From assembly GCA_011109175.1 (NCBI GenBank), contig RDEW01000024.1:487240-551239 (forward strand): DNA of 64,000 bases, in the 5' to 3' direction. The DNA comes from Dicyema japonicum (lineage: Eukaryota; Dicyemida; Rhombozoa; Dicyemidae). The position numbers were made by a program, and so were the translations under genes. The notes under the pieces are model-generated. The model had not been told where the DNA came from. It worked only from the letters and a program-made list of their open reading frames with translations, and made no database searches. Of this stretch, positions 44,863 to 56,619 are shown piece after piece (position 1 is the first letter of the stretch; the number at the start of each line of letters is the position of its first letter).

Positions 44863-45285
44863 TGAAGCATTTTATGAATGATGCTCCAAATACGTATTCA
44901 CTGTCTATTTGGCAATATTCTAAAAATGCACCCAAGAACGTCAAGAAATGTCACCATGAAGGAGTTCTTCGCAGCATCTAGGAAAAGATTCCGAATACAT
45001 CCACATACGACGCTAACATTGAAGGTTTGGACTTTTTGTCTCCAAGAGCCTGTATGGCACCAAGTCGAAAATTAGTTTTTTAATCGGTTTTTTCGGTTGA
45101 GAAATTTTAAAAAGTGTTTTTTGGAGGTCAGTAAGGATACTTTAAATGTGCTTTGGTAGATTGAGTAGAAAATGATTGGTGGCTAAAGTCCGAATCAAAG
45201 AAATTACTTTAGCTAAGTCGTGACCATAGATGTGTTCTAGTGAATTCACTTCTTACCAATAACATCTTCATTACTAAAAAATGAA
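44863..45285. other. No gene seen
   Basis: A 65-codon plus-strand frame is unrecognised. Confidence 0.4.
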
Positions 45286-45289
45286 TGGA

Positions 45290-45500
45290 GATAAATAAAT
45301 CATTCCAAAGACCAAAAATAAAACCAAACCATCTAACTCTTGATCTTTACGCGTTCCAGCGATTCTCTCTTAGTAAAGAAGAAATTGTCTCCAGGTAAAG
45401 AAATAGTCCTTTAGAGTGCTGGACAGACTTGGGCGTCTCCTTAGAAAGGTGGATCCATTGATGTCATCAGAGGAAAGGAAGATAAATTTTTAACCAATTA
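45290..45500. repeat. Dispersed repeat related to 6.44-6.76 kb
   Basis: Same ordered landmarks as in the UGP2 insertion (see 6,440-6,760). Confidence 0.5.
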
Positions 45501-45679
45501 GCCACATGTCACAATCAGGACTGAACTGATGACCTCAAAAATCACGTCTTTTTGTTTTATTGTATAATCACTCAGTTGATAGCTGGGATGAATTTATTGT
45601 AGCTCATATGAAAAGTCACTCTCATTATTCTGAATTGATTGGAGTCATTCACTAACATTTTTGGTAAGTATTACTACGA

Positions 45680-45860
45680 CCCACGTGAACAAATACTCAA
45701 ATCTTCATTCAAAGACCATCGTTAAAACAAAATAAGCGATCCAGACGATTTAATCAAGACTCTCAGCTTGGCTCGATGTTCCTCTCTCGATCCTACACAA
45801 GCTCGTTTGGGTTTTCTCCCGATCATGTCTGATCAGATCTCCTCCGTTACTCTTTCGGAT
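45680..45860 (-). repeat. LINE 3'-end variant
   Basis: gactctcagcttggctcgatgttcctctctcgatcctaca is the antisense of the LINE coding tail (compare agacctcatcttggcccgatgctcatccctgacccc at 14.43 kb). Diverged copy. Confidence 0.55.
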
Positions 45861-45984
45861 TAAGAATTAATTTATATTTTTCCAATTAATCAAACAAAAA
45901 TATATTTTTTAACTTTTTTACATATGAGGTTTATGCCACGTATTGACCAATAGATTACGCGCCGGAGGAAATCACGATTCTCCC

Positions 45985-46005
45985 GGGTTCAAATCTCGGC
46001 GTTGT
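45985..46005 (+). other. Pol III B-box-like motif
   Basis: cccgggttcaaatctcggc matches the B-box/T-arm consensus, but no tRNA can be folded; possibly a tRNA-derived SINE relic. The neighbourhood (~46,090-46,130) also has a hAT-like end (cagttttttcaacatttttt..gcaacgccccc). Confidence 0.3.
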
Positions 46006-46139
46006 ACATGTCGGTTGAAGGTTCCAAAATCTACAACGCCTTGGGTTTGACGAGTGACACCATCAGTGAATGTTTCACCAAGAACTAAAACAGTTTTTTT
46101 CAACATTTTTTTCGCAACGCCCCCATAATAGAAATGCTG

Positions 46140-46470
46140 TAATTAGTAATTTTTATTAAAAGATCATTGACCTTATTGAAGGCTTACCAGATGCTCTATA
46201 TTTGGGATTCTTTTAGTAAGAAATACTCTGATGTCTTCTCTTTTGCAGAGCGAACAGTTCTCTTGAGATGGAGCGCTTCCACTTGCTTGTTCAGACTATG
46301 CGTGTCCCGCGCATGATTCGAAGATGTGGGGCAACTGGGGATATTGATTCCTCCCATAAAAAACGAATGTTGGTCCTCATGGCGGCACCAAGAGACTCCA
46401 TTCAGTGACCATCTAGATTAAGTCCAAGTGCGGAAGGCGCGAAACTGAGTAGACAAACGAACTCAGTTTG
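46140..46470. other. No gene seen
   Basis: No recognisable block. Confidence 0.4.
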
Positions 46471-46479
46471 AATCTTGTT

Positions 46480-46990
46480 AGAAATCCTTTGAATTCTTGA
46501 AATCACTAATTGATAACTTTTCAGAAATATTTTGTGCTTTATTTGATATTAGTCCATCATTTAACATAGCACCTAACATAAACAAATTAAAAATACCCTT
46601 AGATTCCATCAAATCCATCCAAACAACCTATACTAATTTTGTATTTATTTACAATATCTCGTTCAGTAAGATGTTCATTTTCACTTATTTCCTTAGCAAT
46701 TTTAACCCTTAACTCAGGACTAAGCTTACGAGCTATAACCACAAGAATACAAAAATTACACGAGGCTTCAAAATAAAATTATATAATTAATTTTAATATT
46801 AATAGCAATATGTATATAATTTAAAAATCCAGTGCCCCACTTAGAGGTTCAGATAATTTCCAAATTTAGAAAATACCGCATAAAAATTATGCCATTTTCA
46901 AACTACCTCAAAAACAGAGGTTTCCCCAAAAATAGAGGTTCCAAGCCAGAGGTCTGCTCCGAATGGAGGTCATACTGTATTCATCCAAAT
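46480..46990 (-). mobile_element. pogo-like element 5' end and HTH exon
   Basis: On the minus strand, acagtatgacctccattcgg (terminal repeat, ~46,980) is followed by a frame RKLSPELRVKIAKEISENEH then LTERDIVNKYKIS, the CENP-B/pogo N-terminal helix-turn-helix. The DDE domain is missing. It complements the C-terminal piece at 34.5 kb, showing that a full pogo-like transposon existed in the genome. Confidence 0.65.
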
Positions 46991-47071
46991 CGTTTTACTT
47001 TTTTATCACACATCTATAAAATATTAAATACAATTAGAAAATAAAAATATTTTTTAACAATTAAACAAATG

Positions 47072-48255
47072 TCAGTTGAGGAAGCCTGCTGCGTGGATTG
47101 CAAACGAGTTCCCTCGGAGTATGGCTATTCCAATCTTTTGTCTTAGCCATAACCCTTCTCGTTGATCCCTTTTCTTTCTGGCAAGCAATCCTCCGAGTTC
47201 TCGCAAGAACTCAGTCGTCATTGGACCAACGGCTCCCGATGATTCGGTCGCAACAGAAGTAAATCGGTAGCGATCCCCGAGGCAAGAATATTTCTTGATT
47301 TTTAGGTTCTCCGCAGTCGAAGCAGCTGCTCCAGGTGTCTGAACCGATTTGAAAAAATTCGTGCTTGAGAACGTGTCTATGCAAGTTGCGTCCCAGACCA
47401 AAGATCTTCCAGACGTGAAGGGGAAAAGGGTCATCCCGTCAGGTCTCTTCCCATCTCCTCGATCAAGACCCACTGGTTCAAGCTGTGCTGGGAAGCCTGA
47501 AGCCTTCAGAGCTCTGACGATCACATCATTCAGAGCAGCATGACGTGGTCCCCTTCCGGCGCTTCTTCTGCAGGACAGCGGGTGCAATCCTTTCGCATCG
47601 ACTGTTTTCCCGCATCGGCATCGGTGCTCCTGGCAAACGTCTAGTCCCAGCCTTTGTCCGATTCCAATCCTCAAAGAATCGTCGTCCAAAAAGGTCCCGA
47701 GGTTTGGGCAAGGTATTGCACCAAGCCATGCTCCACTCCCTCTACTTGAAGCTGACACCAAACAAGCCAGACGATGTTGATTTGCTTCTTTTTTAAGGTC
47801 TTCCAAAATTTTGGAGCAGACAATGTCATCCCAATTATTTGCTTGTTGTGTCTTCGGGATTTTGAGTCCGAACCCGTTCCATTTCCGACAAGCTTCGTCA
47901 AATGACTCATTCCAGCGAAGTCCAATAGTGTTACGAAGGACTTGCCGTGTCAAATGGCTGGCAGCTTGAGAGAGACGATAGATATGCAGGGTACGCAACC
48001 TCCACGCCGATCTTAGACGACACCCCCAAATCCAGAGGGAAGCTTACATCGTTTTTAACCAAGTTCGTCGAAGCGGACGTTAATTAGTGACTCAACAGTT
48101 TGCTTGAGAGACTTGTCTATTGAAAGTAGAATGTCATATGTTCGTAGCAGGGTGAACATCGGAGTAGATATAAAAGCTTGGGTAGTCCGATGTTGTTTCT
48201 CATCAGAAAGAAAGATGTGTGAGAGTCGAGACATGACAATCTTTTCGCAAGGCGT
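47072..48255 (-). pseudogene. RLE-type LINE, best C-terminal copy
   Basis: 308 open codons (47,998-47,072) cover thumb/linker, zinc knuckle CRCGKTVDAKGLHPLSC (C-x-C..H..C), then the nuclease domain: LEPVGLDRGDGKRPDGM (the PD), GRSLVWDATCIDTF (the D) and the tail ENLKIKKYSCLGDRYRF .. RGNSFAIHAAGFLN. Upstream to ~48,255 the RT thumb continues in broken frames (RNNIGLPKLLYLLRCSPCYE). The knuckle plus PD-x-D arrangement is that of LINEs cutting with a restriction-like endonuclease (R2/R4-type architecture). 5' truncated, otherwise the least decayed of at least nine related pieces in the window. Confidence 0.85.
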
Positions 48256-48695
48256 GTAATTCTTTATTTTTTTCGCATTAGAATTAATTAGAAAAACACG
48301 TAAAAAATGATTTATAAAACCTAATGCAAATATTTATAATAATTTAAAAATTAAAATTCCAACGCCCCCTAATATGTTCTAGCGCTCCCGTTAAGAAACA
48401 CTGGTGTAGTACGTCTACCAGTCCGGAAGCTTCCACTTCTTTCCTTTAGACTTTTGATCCTTATCGACTCTACTGGTCTATATAAGAATTTGAGGCAATC
48501 TATCCTCACGTCTATGCTACAGCGATACAGATAAAAAACGGAACACTCATTTTCTCGATTTTTTCTATTGAATAATTAATTTTTTTAACAAAAATAGAAT
48601 TTTGTATATAACTCCTTCCATAGATAAAAAAACTTATTCGCTTATTTTTATCTAAAACCAATTTTATTTAAGACAAAAACTAACAGTTAGCAACC
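48256..48695. other. AT-rich; hAT-like end at ~48,365-48,412
   Basis: cgccccctaatatgttctagcgctcccgttaagaaacactggt ends in the complement of CAGTGTTTCTTAACGGGAGC, a typical hAT terminal sequence. No partner end identified. Confidence 0.35.
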
Positions 48696-48699
48696 GCTG

Positions 48700-49330
48700 C
48701 CTATCGTTTTTCTTCTTCGCGATTAGCAAGCCGATCCTGTTTAGCAGGGTCAGTGACCTTATCTAATGATTCCTGTCATTTCGACTGCCACTGGTGAAGA
48801 CCTTTCGCGTCGACCATTCCTCCACATTTACACCGATGGGTCGTGCAAACATCCATTCCGAGGCGAACGGAAACTCAAAGCCTCGTCGCGTCGTCATCCA
48901 ATAGTGTCCCAAGTGAGGTACATGGTAACGCTCCACTCTCGTTCGTCGATGCAGAAGCCAGACGATGCTGATCAAGCACAGGTTTTATTTCTTCTATGAT
49001 CTTTGAGCATAAAAGCTTGTCCCATTCTCGTTGTTTATTAGCGATCTTCGGAATCAACACCCATCTCGTCCAGACTTCCCGAGCCATAGATACCACTGGT
49101 TCAGCGTCCGATCCGTTAATGTAACGTAGGATCTGGCCTGTGAGATCACTAGAAGCATATGTCGAAGATAGAAAGGCTGAGAGGTCAAGTTCTAGTGGTG
49201 TGCCTATTCCGATTCCTCCGTAGCGAAAAGGTAGTTTGCATTGGATCCAGCCAGTTTTATCAAGAAAAATTTTGAGCGTTTCTTCAACGGCAGTCCTCAG
49301 CTTCTCGTCGATGGCTCTTAAAAAGTTCAT
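48700..49330 (-). pseudogene. RLE-type LINE thumb-to-knuckle fragment
   Basis: LRAIDEKLRTAVEETLKIFL, WIQCKLPFRYGGIGIGTPLE and SMAREVWTRWVLIPKIANKQ in one frame (49,330-48,875). It then shifts to the start of the knuckle (GGMVDAKGLH) and stops, lacking the nuclease domain. It is about as divergent from the 47-kb copy as from that at 3 kb. Confidence 0.8.
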
Positions 49331-51850
49331 GTCCCCTACCTTTTAGAAGGCAAATTCCGGAACGTGAGTATATACGACCCCATACTCGATGAATACAAAT
49401 TAATTTTTTTTAAATCTGAAATAATCAAAAAATTATTATTTTTTATATCGATCAAATTTATCTGAAAACGCTCATTCGGAGTACTCGGTATAACATGTTT
49501 TGGAGATCGAAAGTCTTTAAGGCAGTTGAAAAATTGCATACTTCGAAAAAAGAAGCAGCCTTTATAATCACATGAAGAAACAACGTACAAACGCGACATG
49601 TAGAACGTGCAATATAATATTTTATTTGAGTACAGTATTATTAAAATAAACACCTGCAGAGGGCTTGTCGCGAGCTTTGATTATTTGACAAACGACGTTA
49701 GTATCTTCTGGGATTTCCACAGCCCGGACTAGTATACTTATTAAAGCTCAATGTTGTATGTGACACGATAACTCAGGTGCCTAGTTTGGATTAAAGTGCT
49801 TAGGAGACTTGAAATAAGTATTTTATTATTATTGCATTTGTAAAAAGAGGGTTTAAATAAATAGTTTAAAAAATCAAAATTTGATTGATTTACCCACATG
49901 GGCTGTCTCCCATTGGGATCTCTGTATTATCCACTGATGACAGAATCTGTATTAGTGCCAAGAAATTATTAAAGTGGAAAGTTTTTGAAGGTCACGCCAC
50001 TTGACAGGATGATATTGATCGATTTTTTCAGAAACTCAAATTCTTTAAATCTGGTTCAGTTACTTTTTCGAAAATCTAATTTACTCACTATTTCGACAAT
50101 GTTTTTATTTTTTCAAAATTTTTTTTAAAATCCGTCAATTTTTCCGCGAGTTATGGTACCGCATACATACATACATACGTTGAGCTTTTATATACACACA
50201 ACATTAAACTTCGATTGCTTCAAAGAAAACCATTGATGGAATTTTGGTGCAATTTAAGTAGCAGCATTCCATCTCTAAGCTGCCTTGCAGTAGAAAGTTG
50301 TTACCATTCCAGACAACATATTTGTGTGAAAGTGCTATGTCGCATCTTTGAAAACCCGGTATAGGAATCGCCGTAGGGTTGAAGGCTATATACTTGTTGC
50401 TTTGAGTGACATAAGACCAAACATTTCAAATTTTAATACAAAAATGCTGGGTCATAAGTCACTAGTTTAAAAATAAACTTCATTGTCATTATTAAAAATT
50501 AGGGTTCCCCAGAAAAAAAATTTGATTTTTAAGGTCCCCAGATAAAAGGTTAGGAAACGATGGTCTAGCGCATAGTTATCAACAGCGCATGTGAACAGAA
50601 TATCCGATCAATCATGAAGAAACGTCATGAGCTAGTCTCCTTGGCAAAGGCCGAATAAGGCGGATAACGCAAAGACAGATAAGATTTCGATAATGCCGGG
50701 TTTCGAATCTGCATCTCCACATTGGAATGAAAAACCAATACAAGGAACTGGGACATCGGTGTCACCTGAAGATAAAAAATTGCATGCGAGTTTGTTAATA
50801 TTGAATTTGTGTGTCGACGGCTGGTCGCCATTAGTGGTCTTTATTCAAAGTCTCATGAATAAGCACCAAGAGATTTTCTGAGATCTATGCAAAATTCGAA
50901 TGGCAATTCTAGGAAGAGATCTAACTCCAAGAACACAACATTAGGTTTTTAGGACAATAACAGAGATGACTAGCTCTGACTGAGCTATCTGATGGGATTG
51001 TGGTAAAAGTACTTACGTTCGAGAAGAGCAAACCGTCCAATCAGCCTAATTCGCTTTACTGTTAATATAATGGAATAAATTGTTTTCTTGAAACTTTCAA
51101 ATAAGGCTAGAAGAAATCAAGCTATTTTAGACAAAAAATCAATTGGCTTTCTTCCAGCTCAATCTTGCGGTGATTGCCTATTTCATCACAGCTTCGAGTA
51201 AGCCAAGTTAGATACTAACGTTACCTTTCAAATGTGATATTTTTGAAAAACGTTATTTTATTTTAAATATTCAAAGCTATTTCTAAGCAAAACTGTAAAA
51301 TTAGTTTTACAAAACTTCAGGATTAAAACATTCAACAAAGTGAAGACTACCTTTTACAACTCGAAAACAGCCAAAAACCCGAAATTAACACCCAAAATGT
51401 GATTTATACCTCATTTTAGGGTTAATTTTCGTCCTATTTCATACAGTCGCGGACATACGTCATTCTTCGGCGAAGATTTTTCGCAATAGTAATCTTCATT
51501 ATGGGATTTGGTCAATGAGTCTAGGAAACTTCTTGAATACCTCGAGTAATCTAAAGCTTTATTTTTATAAAAATTATTAATTGTAAAAATCTAAAACTGG
51601 AAAATATTAAAGATAAATTTATTTATTTTTATAAAATTAAATTCAAAATTTTAAAAGCAATTAAATATTATCATTAAACTGAAGAAATATGTAATCATTA
51701 AATAATACTTAGATGATACACTTAAGGGTGCAAACCCCATCAAACGGCTATGACTTTACTGTGGATGGATCTGTATTCACCTTTTTTCATATAGATGACT
51801 GTCAGGGAGTTCAAACAACTGATATCACACCACGTGGTACATAATAGTCT
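49331..51850. other. Gene-poor interval
   Basis: No recognisable gene. Contents: a short (CATA)n microsatellite at ~50,162-50,180 and a hAT-like end at ~50,490-50,575 (complement of CCATCGTTTCCTAACCTTTT). The rest is AT-rich with short frames such as 50,693-50,881. Confidence 0.4.
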
Positions 51851-51851
51851 C

Positions 51852-51860
51852 ACATATATA
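51852..51860 (+). promoter_or_regulatory. TATA-like box of 11-exon gene
   Basis: catatata 20-28 bp before the ATG at 51,880. Confidence 0.4.
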
Positions 51861-51879
51861 GGATGTTCAACCAGACTAC

Positions 51880-53413
51880 ATGGAACTTTCCTATGGCGAT
51901 CGATATATCATAAACTCAGAAACGCTAAGCTCTATTGGTTCGTAGATTTTATTTTCACTGAATTTTCTTAAAGTTAGGCTTGGATGGCAAAATGATCTTG
52001 TTACACAACCGTCGTCGAGTTGGCGGGAACGAGAATGGTAAAATTGTTTTTTACAAAAACAGATTTTAACGCTGATCCCACGGAATACTACATTTACGAC
52101 GAATTTAACTGCTACGTTCAATTATTCAGCAAATTCATCGACTGTGCTGAACGAATTCTAAGCTCATTGGAGGTTCGGGGGAGGGTAATCTAGAATAATA
52201 ACGACGATGACGACTTTTCCTTCTACGAATATCTCGACAAGAGAAAGAGAACGAATCACATTACCCACGATGCGAGAGAAGGGTACAGTCCAGCATTCCT
52301 CGATTTGAGGATTCCTAAAGGATTCTTACAGGACCCCCCTACATACTTTTGGACGTATTTGTCGGGTTGTAGGTCTTTGACTTCAATATTTCAAGATTAG
52401 ATCAGACTTCAATCTTGAGTTCCTTGTATTCCGCGGTCCTCGACCTACAACAACGGTTCAATGTGGTAAATGACGCTTTCTACAGCCGACTCAACGGTGA
52501 AACAAACGTTTTTATTATTTCCGTAATTTAGAGACCGGATTCCGCGACATTGAAGAAATTTGAATCGCGGAGAGTTCGCTTCACTCATTACATTTCTCAC
52601 ATTCTCCACGGATTGAGTGACTTCACCGTTATTCCCAACAGAAATTCCGGATACCGTATTTCTGTTCCCTTAGAACGCCCACGAAAAAGAAATGTTTGAA
52701 TTGAAATCAGCTTAGGAAGGACCGTTTAGAGAATATCTCAGAAGAGTAAACAATGATCCGCTAGTCAGTGAAAGAGCACGTGATTCTTTGAGGGAGATTC
52801 TCCTAGCCGCTGTCGAAATAATAGTAAATTTTGCGACAAACCCCGATCATGTCCCCGAAAATTCGCCCATAATTCAAACCAGGCCAGGATTGAACTTACT
52901 GACTCAACAAACGTTGACTGATAGTGCGGAGGAACCGAGGACAGTTACCAGATTTTACAACCAAATAAGTTATCGAACTCTGCGAGATCCCTGCCGACAT
53001 TCAGCGATATCTTTCCTCCCATAAATCGATATTTGAATTGCTTCACGAACTTCCAGGAACCCAAGGTCTCCCGATGTAATTTTTGTAGATTTATTCGAGG
53101 TCTATTACACAGAGAAAGTCACACGTGACCGATATTACAGTTCCTCCGTCATCCTCCTCGGTTTTTGTTGAAGTTAACTCGAATTCCTTTTTGCCGGAAG
53201 TTAATTATTTACTGAATATCAGAGAAACATGCCGATATCCTTCACTAACCCCCATTCTGCAGCAGAAGAGCTATTTTTGCAGAGCCAGCAATCTCTAAAT
53301 TTTGGCTTACGACAACCTGATGTATAGTCTTTAATTTTACCGAGAATTTGGAAGACCAGGAAGCACCTGATGATAGAATGGTGGTCGAGGAAATGGAATT
53401 TTCGGTAGTTTGA
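51880..53413 (+). CDS. 11-exon gene, possibly BAG6/Scythe-like
   Basis: Hidden by its introns. Exons 51,880-51,937, 51,978-52,037, 52,063-52,172, 52,194-52,365, 52,401-52,507, 52,532-52,693, 52,716-52,943, 52,970-53,065, 53,089-53,199, 53,223-53,321 and 53,345-53,413 sum to 1,272 nt (423 aa plus stop) with no internal stop. Introns are 21-26 nt, plus one of 40 and one of 35. The N-terminus (ETLSSIGLDGKMILLHNRRR) resembles the end of a ubiquitin-like fold. The centre is helical (SSLYSAVLDLQQRFNVVNDA; RVRFTHYISHILHGLSDFTV), resembling the DUF3538 region of BAG6. The C-terminus is polar and disordered. The BAG6 link is a guess from pattern. The gene model itself is much firmer than the name. Confidence 0.7.
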
Positions 53414-53795
53414 TTTAATGAGCAGGGGTCGCCAAGACAGAATTCTGGTGGATCACAAGATTCTGACATTAACACTAACTAACGAAAATATTATAATCTT
53501 GTGTCACCTAGGACCACAATGACTTTACGAGAGCGCCCAGAACTCTTTGAACGATCATACCTGCCGACCTCCTACACTGACGTGTGTCACTTCGCCTCGT
53601 CTTGCCTGCTAGTTTTTTCCGTTCATATATTGTGCACACTCTCGCGGAGAGTTTAAGGATTTAACAAAATCATTTTTATTTTCGTCATCGTTAAGGACAC
53701 CCTGTCGATCATTATATTTACCAAAAGGTCAATCCACCATTTGATTTTTTGAAATATCTGAGGAAATATAATGTTAATCCCGGTTCCTGAGACAA
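53414..53795. other. No gene seen
   Basis: Nothing recognised downstream of the 11-exon gene. Confidence 0.4.
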
Positions 53796-53799
53796 TCCT

Positions 53800-54150
53800 C
53801 GATCAACGGGGTTGTGAAGTGCTCTTTAGAGGAGGGTAGATTCTCGTCTTCTTTGAACCGGTGGGTCTGGATCGCCCGGAAGGGGAAACTGTCTTCCCCT
53901 TTTCTCGGGGGAAATGATTGATTTGGGATGGGCCCGGCATCTATATCCCTTCCTAGTCGAGACTTGCTGGTTTTCCGTTGAAAGCAGGGGAGGCTGCTCG
54001 GACTTTCGAGAATTTCAAAATAAAAAATATGACAGCCTCTTACTTAACCAGATGACATGTAAACCCAAAGACCTCGGTAACGCCAAAAGTACTTGTGATG
54101 TGATCCCGACGCTCCGATAGAGACCTCAACTTGGATCGATGCTCCTTCAC
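53800..54150 (+). pseudogene. RLE-type LINE nuclease-domain fragment
   Basis: Closely related to the pieces inside the inverted arms (tcaacggggttgtgaag, ggtgggtctggatcg, gggaaatgattgatttggga). Translated in shifting frames it gives EPVGLDRPEGE and LIWDGPG. A third member of that subfamily. Confidence 0.7.
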
Positions 54151-54765
54151 GCAAGAGGTACTGGAAGGCGATGAATTAATTTTGGGAGGGTTCAAGATTT
54201 ATGTCGACAGGAGTCAATATGGAGGTTTAGTGAACTGACGACGCTTAGCAATGAAAAGGGTTATAGTTGACTTTGGTGGAGAAAGGGTGAAGTGGTTAAG
54301 CCCATCCAGTAGGAAATAGTATCAAGAAGTGTCTTTCTTCTATCAATATCCTTGTGGCATATGTACAAGTTAAAGAGTAATGGTAAAATTGAGGAAACAT
54401 GGAGGACTCAATTGGATTGAAAACATGTCTTCGATATTATATTTGCAAATCATTAGACCCACCTTCCACTTATAAGGTAGAAAGGCATACTTTTACGATG
54501 AGAGGATGTCTGTTTCGAATATTTTCTGTCAGAATTTTCCAAGGTTGATGCTTCAGTGATATCCATTCACATAAGGACAGGTCTCTTGTGACGTGAGTTA
54601 AATCTTTTGAAGTCAACCAATTTTTTAACCTTACTGTAATGATTGCCAAAGAAATCTTTAACTGCAGGAACAAATTTCTGTCTTAAATAGTTCCATAACT
54701 TTGATTGTTGTTTCCACCACTTATGACTAACAATCTCAACGCTTTCGCGTGATTTGTCAATTTAT
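54151..54765. other. No gene seen
   Basis: Unrecognised; a short minus-strand frame (54,470-54,673) has no known match. Confidence 0.4.
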
Positions 54766-54769
54766 TTCT

Positions 54770-55095
54770 CAGGACGGCGAGCGAGATTTGCTCAAATACA
54801 AGCAGCGCTCAAGAGGGTCTCCTGATCGTGTAGCGATCCGATTCCCTAGATGACTCAAGAATTCCAGCGTCGGAGGCGCAAGGGAACCAGACGTCTTAAC
54901 GGCTAGTGGGACAAACAAAAAATCATTGGGTAGGACCGCTTACATTTCCCGATTCAAACTTTTCAGCCTTCTCAGCGGCAGAACAGGATCCGGCACTCTG
55001 GAGTAGGTTGCAAGAAACAAACGTGTCGGTGCAGGTGATTTCACAGACAAGAGGTTCACCAGCTTCAAAAGGAAGATTGTCAACTATTTGCTTAA
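54770..55095 (-). pseudogene. RLE-type LINE nuclease-domain fragment
   Basis: LPFEAGEPLVCEITCTDTFV then SCNLLQSAGSCSAAEKAEKF matches the 30.4-30.8 kb copy (LPFEAGKPLVWDVTCTDTFA..CSAAVKAEK). The WD of the nuclease motif has become CE. Confidence 0.75.
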
Positions 55096-55149
55096 CTATT
55101 TAAGGACTCCCAAATTTAATAAGTAATAATTTAGTAAATGTTCTAAATT

Positions 55150-55440
55150 GTAATTGGTTGAAGTTTCTGTTTTTCGTCTGTTCCTCCTCTCTCTTCCTAT
55201 TAGAGTGGCGTAATGTGATCACCTGTCTAGGTGGCGCCCAGTGCAAGGCCGGCACGAAAAAAAATCACTGTCTCTCCCCCACTCCACTGGAAGGGTTTCC
55301 ACAACTGCAAGTATGGACGTCTTTTACCCTTTATGTTGATTCCGGATAAACTCTATTTCTGTAGAAGTGGAAACTGGATACACTTAATTAGTTGTTTACT
55401 TAACTTCTTTCTCGGAGTATTCGGGGTTAATAAATAATTT
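55150..55440 (+). repeat. Family A dispersed repeat
   Basis: Plus-strand copy from attggttgaagtttctg to ggggttaataaata. Its 3' end abuts an antisense RTE/L1-like LINE fragment, so the minus-strand frame of that LINE reads into it. Confidence 0.85.
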
Positions 55441-56135
55441 GTAATCTGATTGACCGGTGCTATTTCCGATAGCTCTTAGGATATGTCCAGAGAGCTGCCA
55501 TTTCGCCGAATTCACTTTATTCCCAATCTGTGTTGTTTGAGTGATTCTGTAGAGCTCGTACTTGGTCATCCGTTTTGGCCAGTAGATTCCCAGGAGAAGT
55601 CGTAGTTGTTTTCTGTGGAAAGAGTTGAGGTTTTCCAGTTCTTTGGTGGTTAGGCCCCAGGTCCCCGCGTTATAAAGTAGAATTGGTTCGATAAAAAAGT
55701 TGTACAACCGAATTGGAAGGCGAGTGCATATGTACTTTCGTCGCATCCAGATTGCTCAAAATTTTTTAAAAGAAGCAACCGCCAGAACTTATTTGTAAAT
55801 AACGTCCTCCGAGTCCCCGAGGAGAGATCTAACTTTTTTGCATGTTCTCCACTTTTCCTCGTTTCTCGTTCTGCAGCGGGATATGCTAGTTCTTTCCGTT
55901 TTGTCTGGGTTAACTACCAGGTACCAGTCTTCCAAGGCTTAAGGGATCACTTTTAGTATAGTTTCCAGAGTATCCCTATCCCGGCAGACGAAATCAATAT
56001 CATCGGAGTAGTTTACTTCCATCACGTTAGTGAAACAGTTCTTTTCCGGAGAGGTCTTAGAGCTGCCTCCAGGTATATTATGAATAGGACCGTGGATAAT
56101 GAGTCTCCCTGTGGTGCGCCGGTGTCGTTTTAAAT
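55440..56135 (-). pseudogene. RTE/L1-like LINE RT fragment
   Basis: Minus strand: TGAPQGDSLSTVLFIIYLEA (block B), VNYSDDIDFVCRDRD (YSDD active site), LEDWYLVVNPDKTERTS, then YNFFIEPILLYNAGTWGLTT, LNSFHRKQLRLLLGIYWPKR and SAKWQLSGHILRA. Palm to thumb are in order but in several frames. GxPQGDSLS is characteristic of RTE/L1-like RTs. Confidence 0.8.
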
Positions 56136-56214
56136 CTTATGAGTAGTAATTTATATCATTTTACATTTCTCACCACAAACAAACACTCATTCAAATAATT
56201 AATATTTTATATAG

Positions 56215-56527
56215 CCGCGTGGCGCCTTGTGGTGCTGCGTGGTTAATTGGTTGAAGTTTTCTGCTTGCTTGTCTGTTCCTCCTCTCTCTTCCTATTAGAG
56301 TGGCGTCATGTGATCCACCTGTCTAGGTGACGCCCAGTGCCAGGCCGGCACGAAAAAGGATCATTTGCTCTTCCCCACTCCACTGGAGGGGTTTCCACAA
56401 CTGCATGTAATGGACGTCTTACCTTTTGTGCTGATTCCGGATGGACTCTGTAGAAGTGGAAACTGGATACACTTAATTAGTTGTTAACTTTAACTTCTTT
56501 CTCGGTGTATCCGGGATTAATAAATTA
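56215..56527 (+). repeat. Family A dispersed repeat, full length
   Basis: Cleanest copy: cgcgtggcgccttgtggtgc to tccgggattaataaatt, including the intact hairpin pair ggcgtca..tgacgcc and a terminal AATAAA-like string. 780 bp from another plus-strand copy. Confidence 0.9.
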
Positions 56528-56619
56528 AAAAAAAAGTTAAATTATTTTATTATTTTATAATAATGAGGACACAACCACAATAACGCCTCTTTAAATGCAA
56601 TAACAAAGAAGTACCCCTT

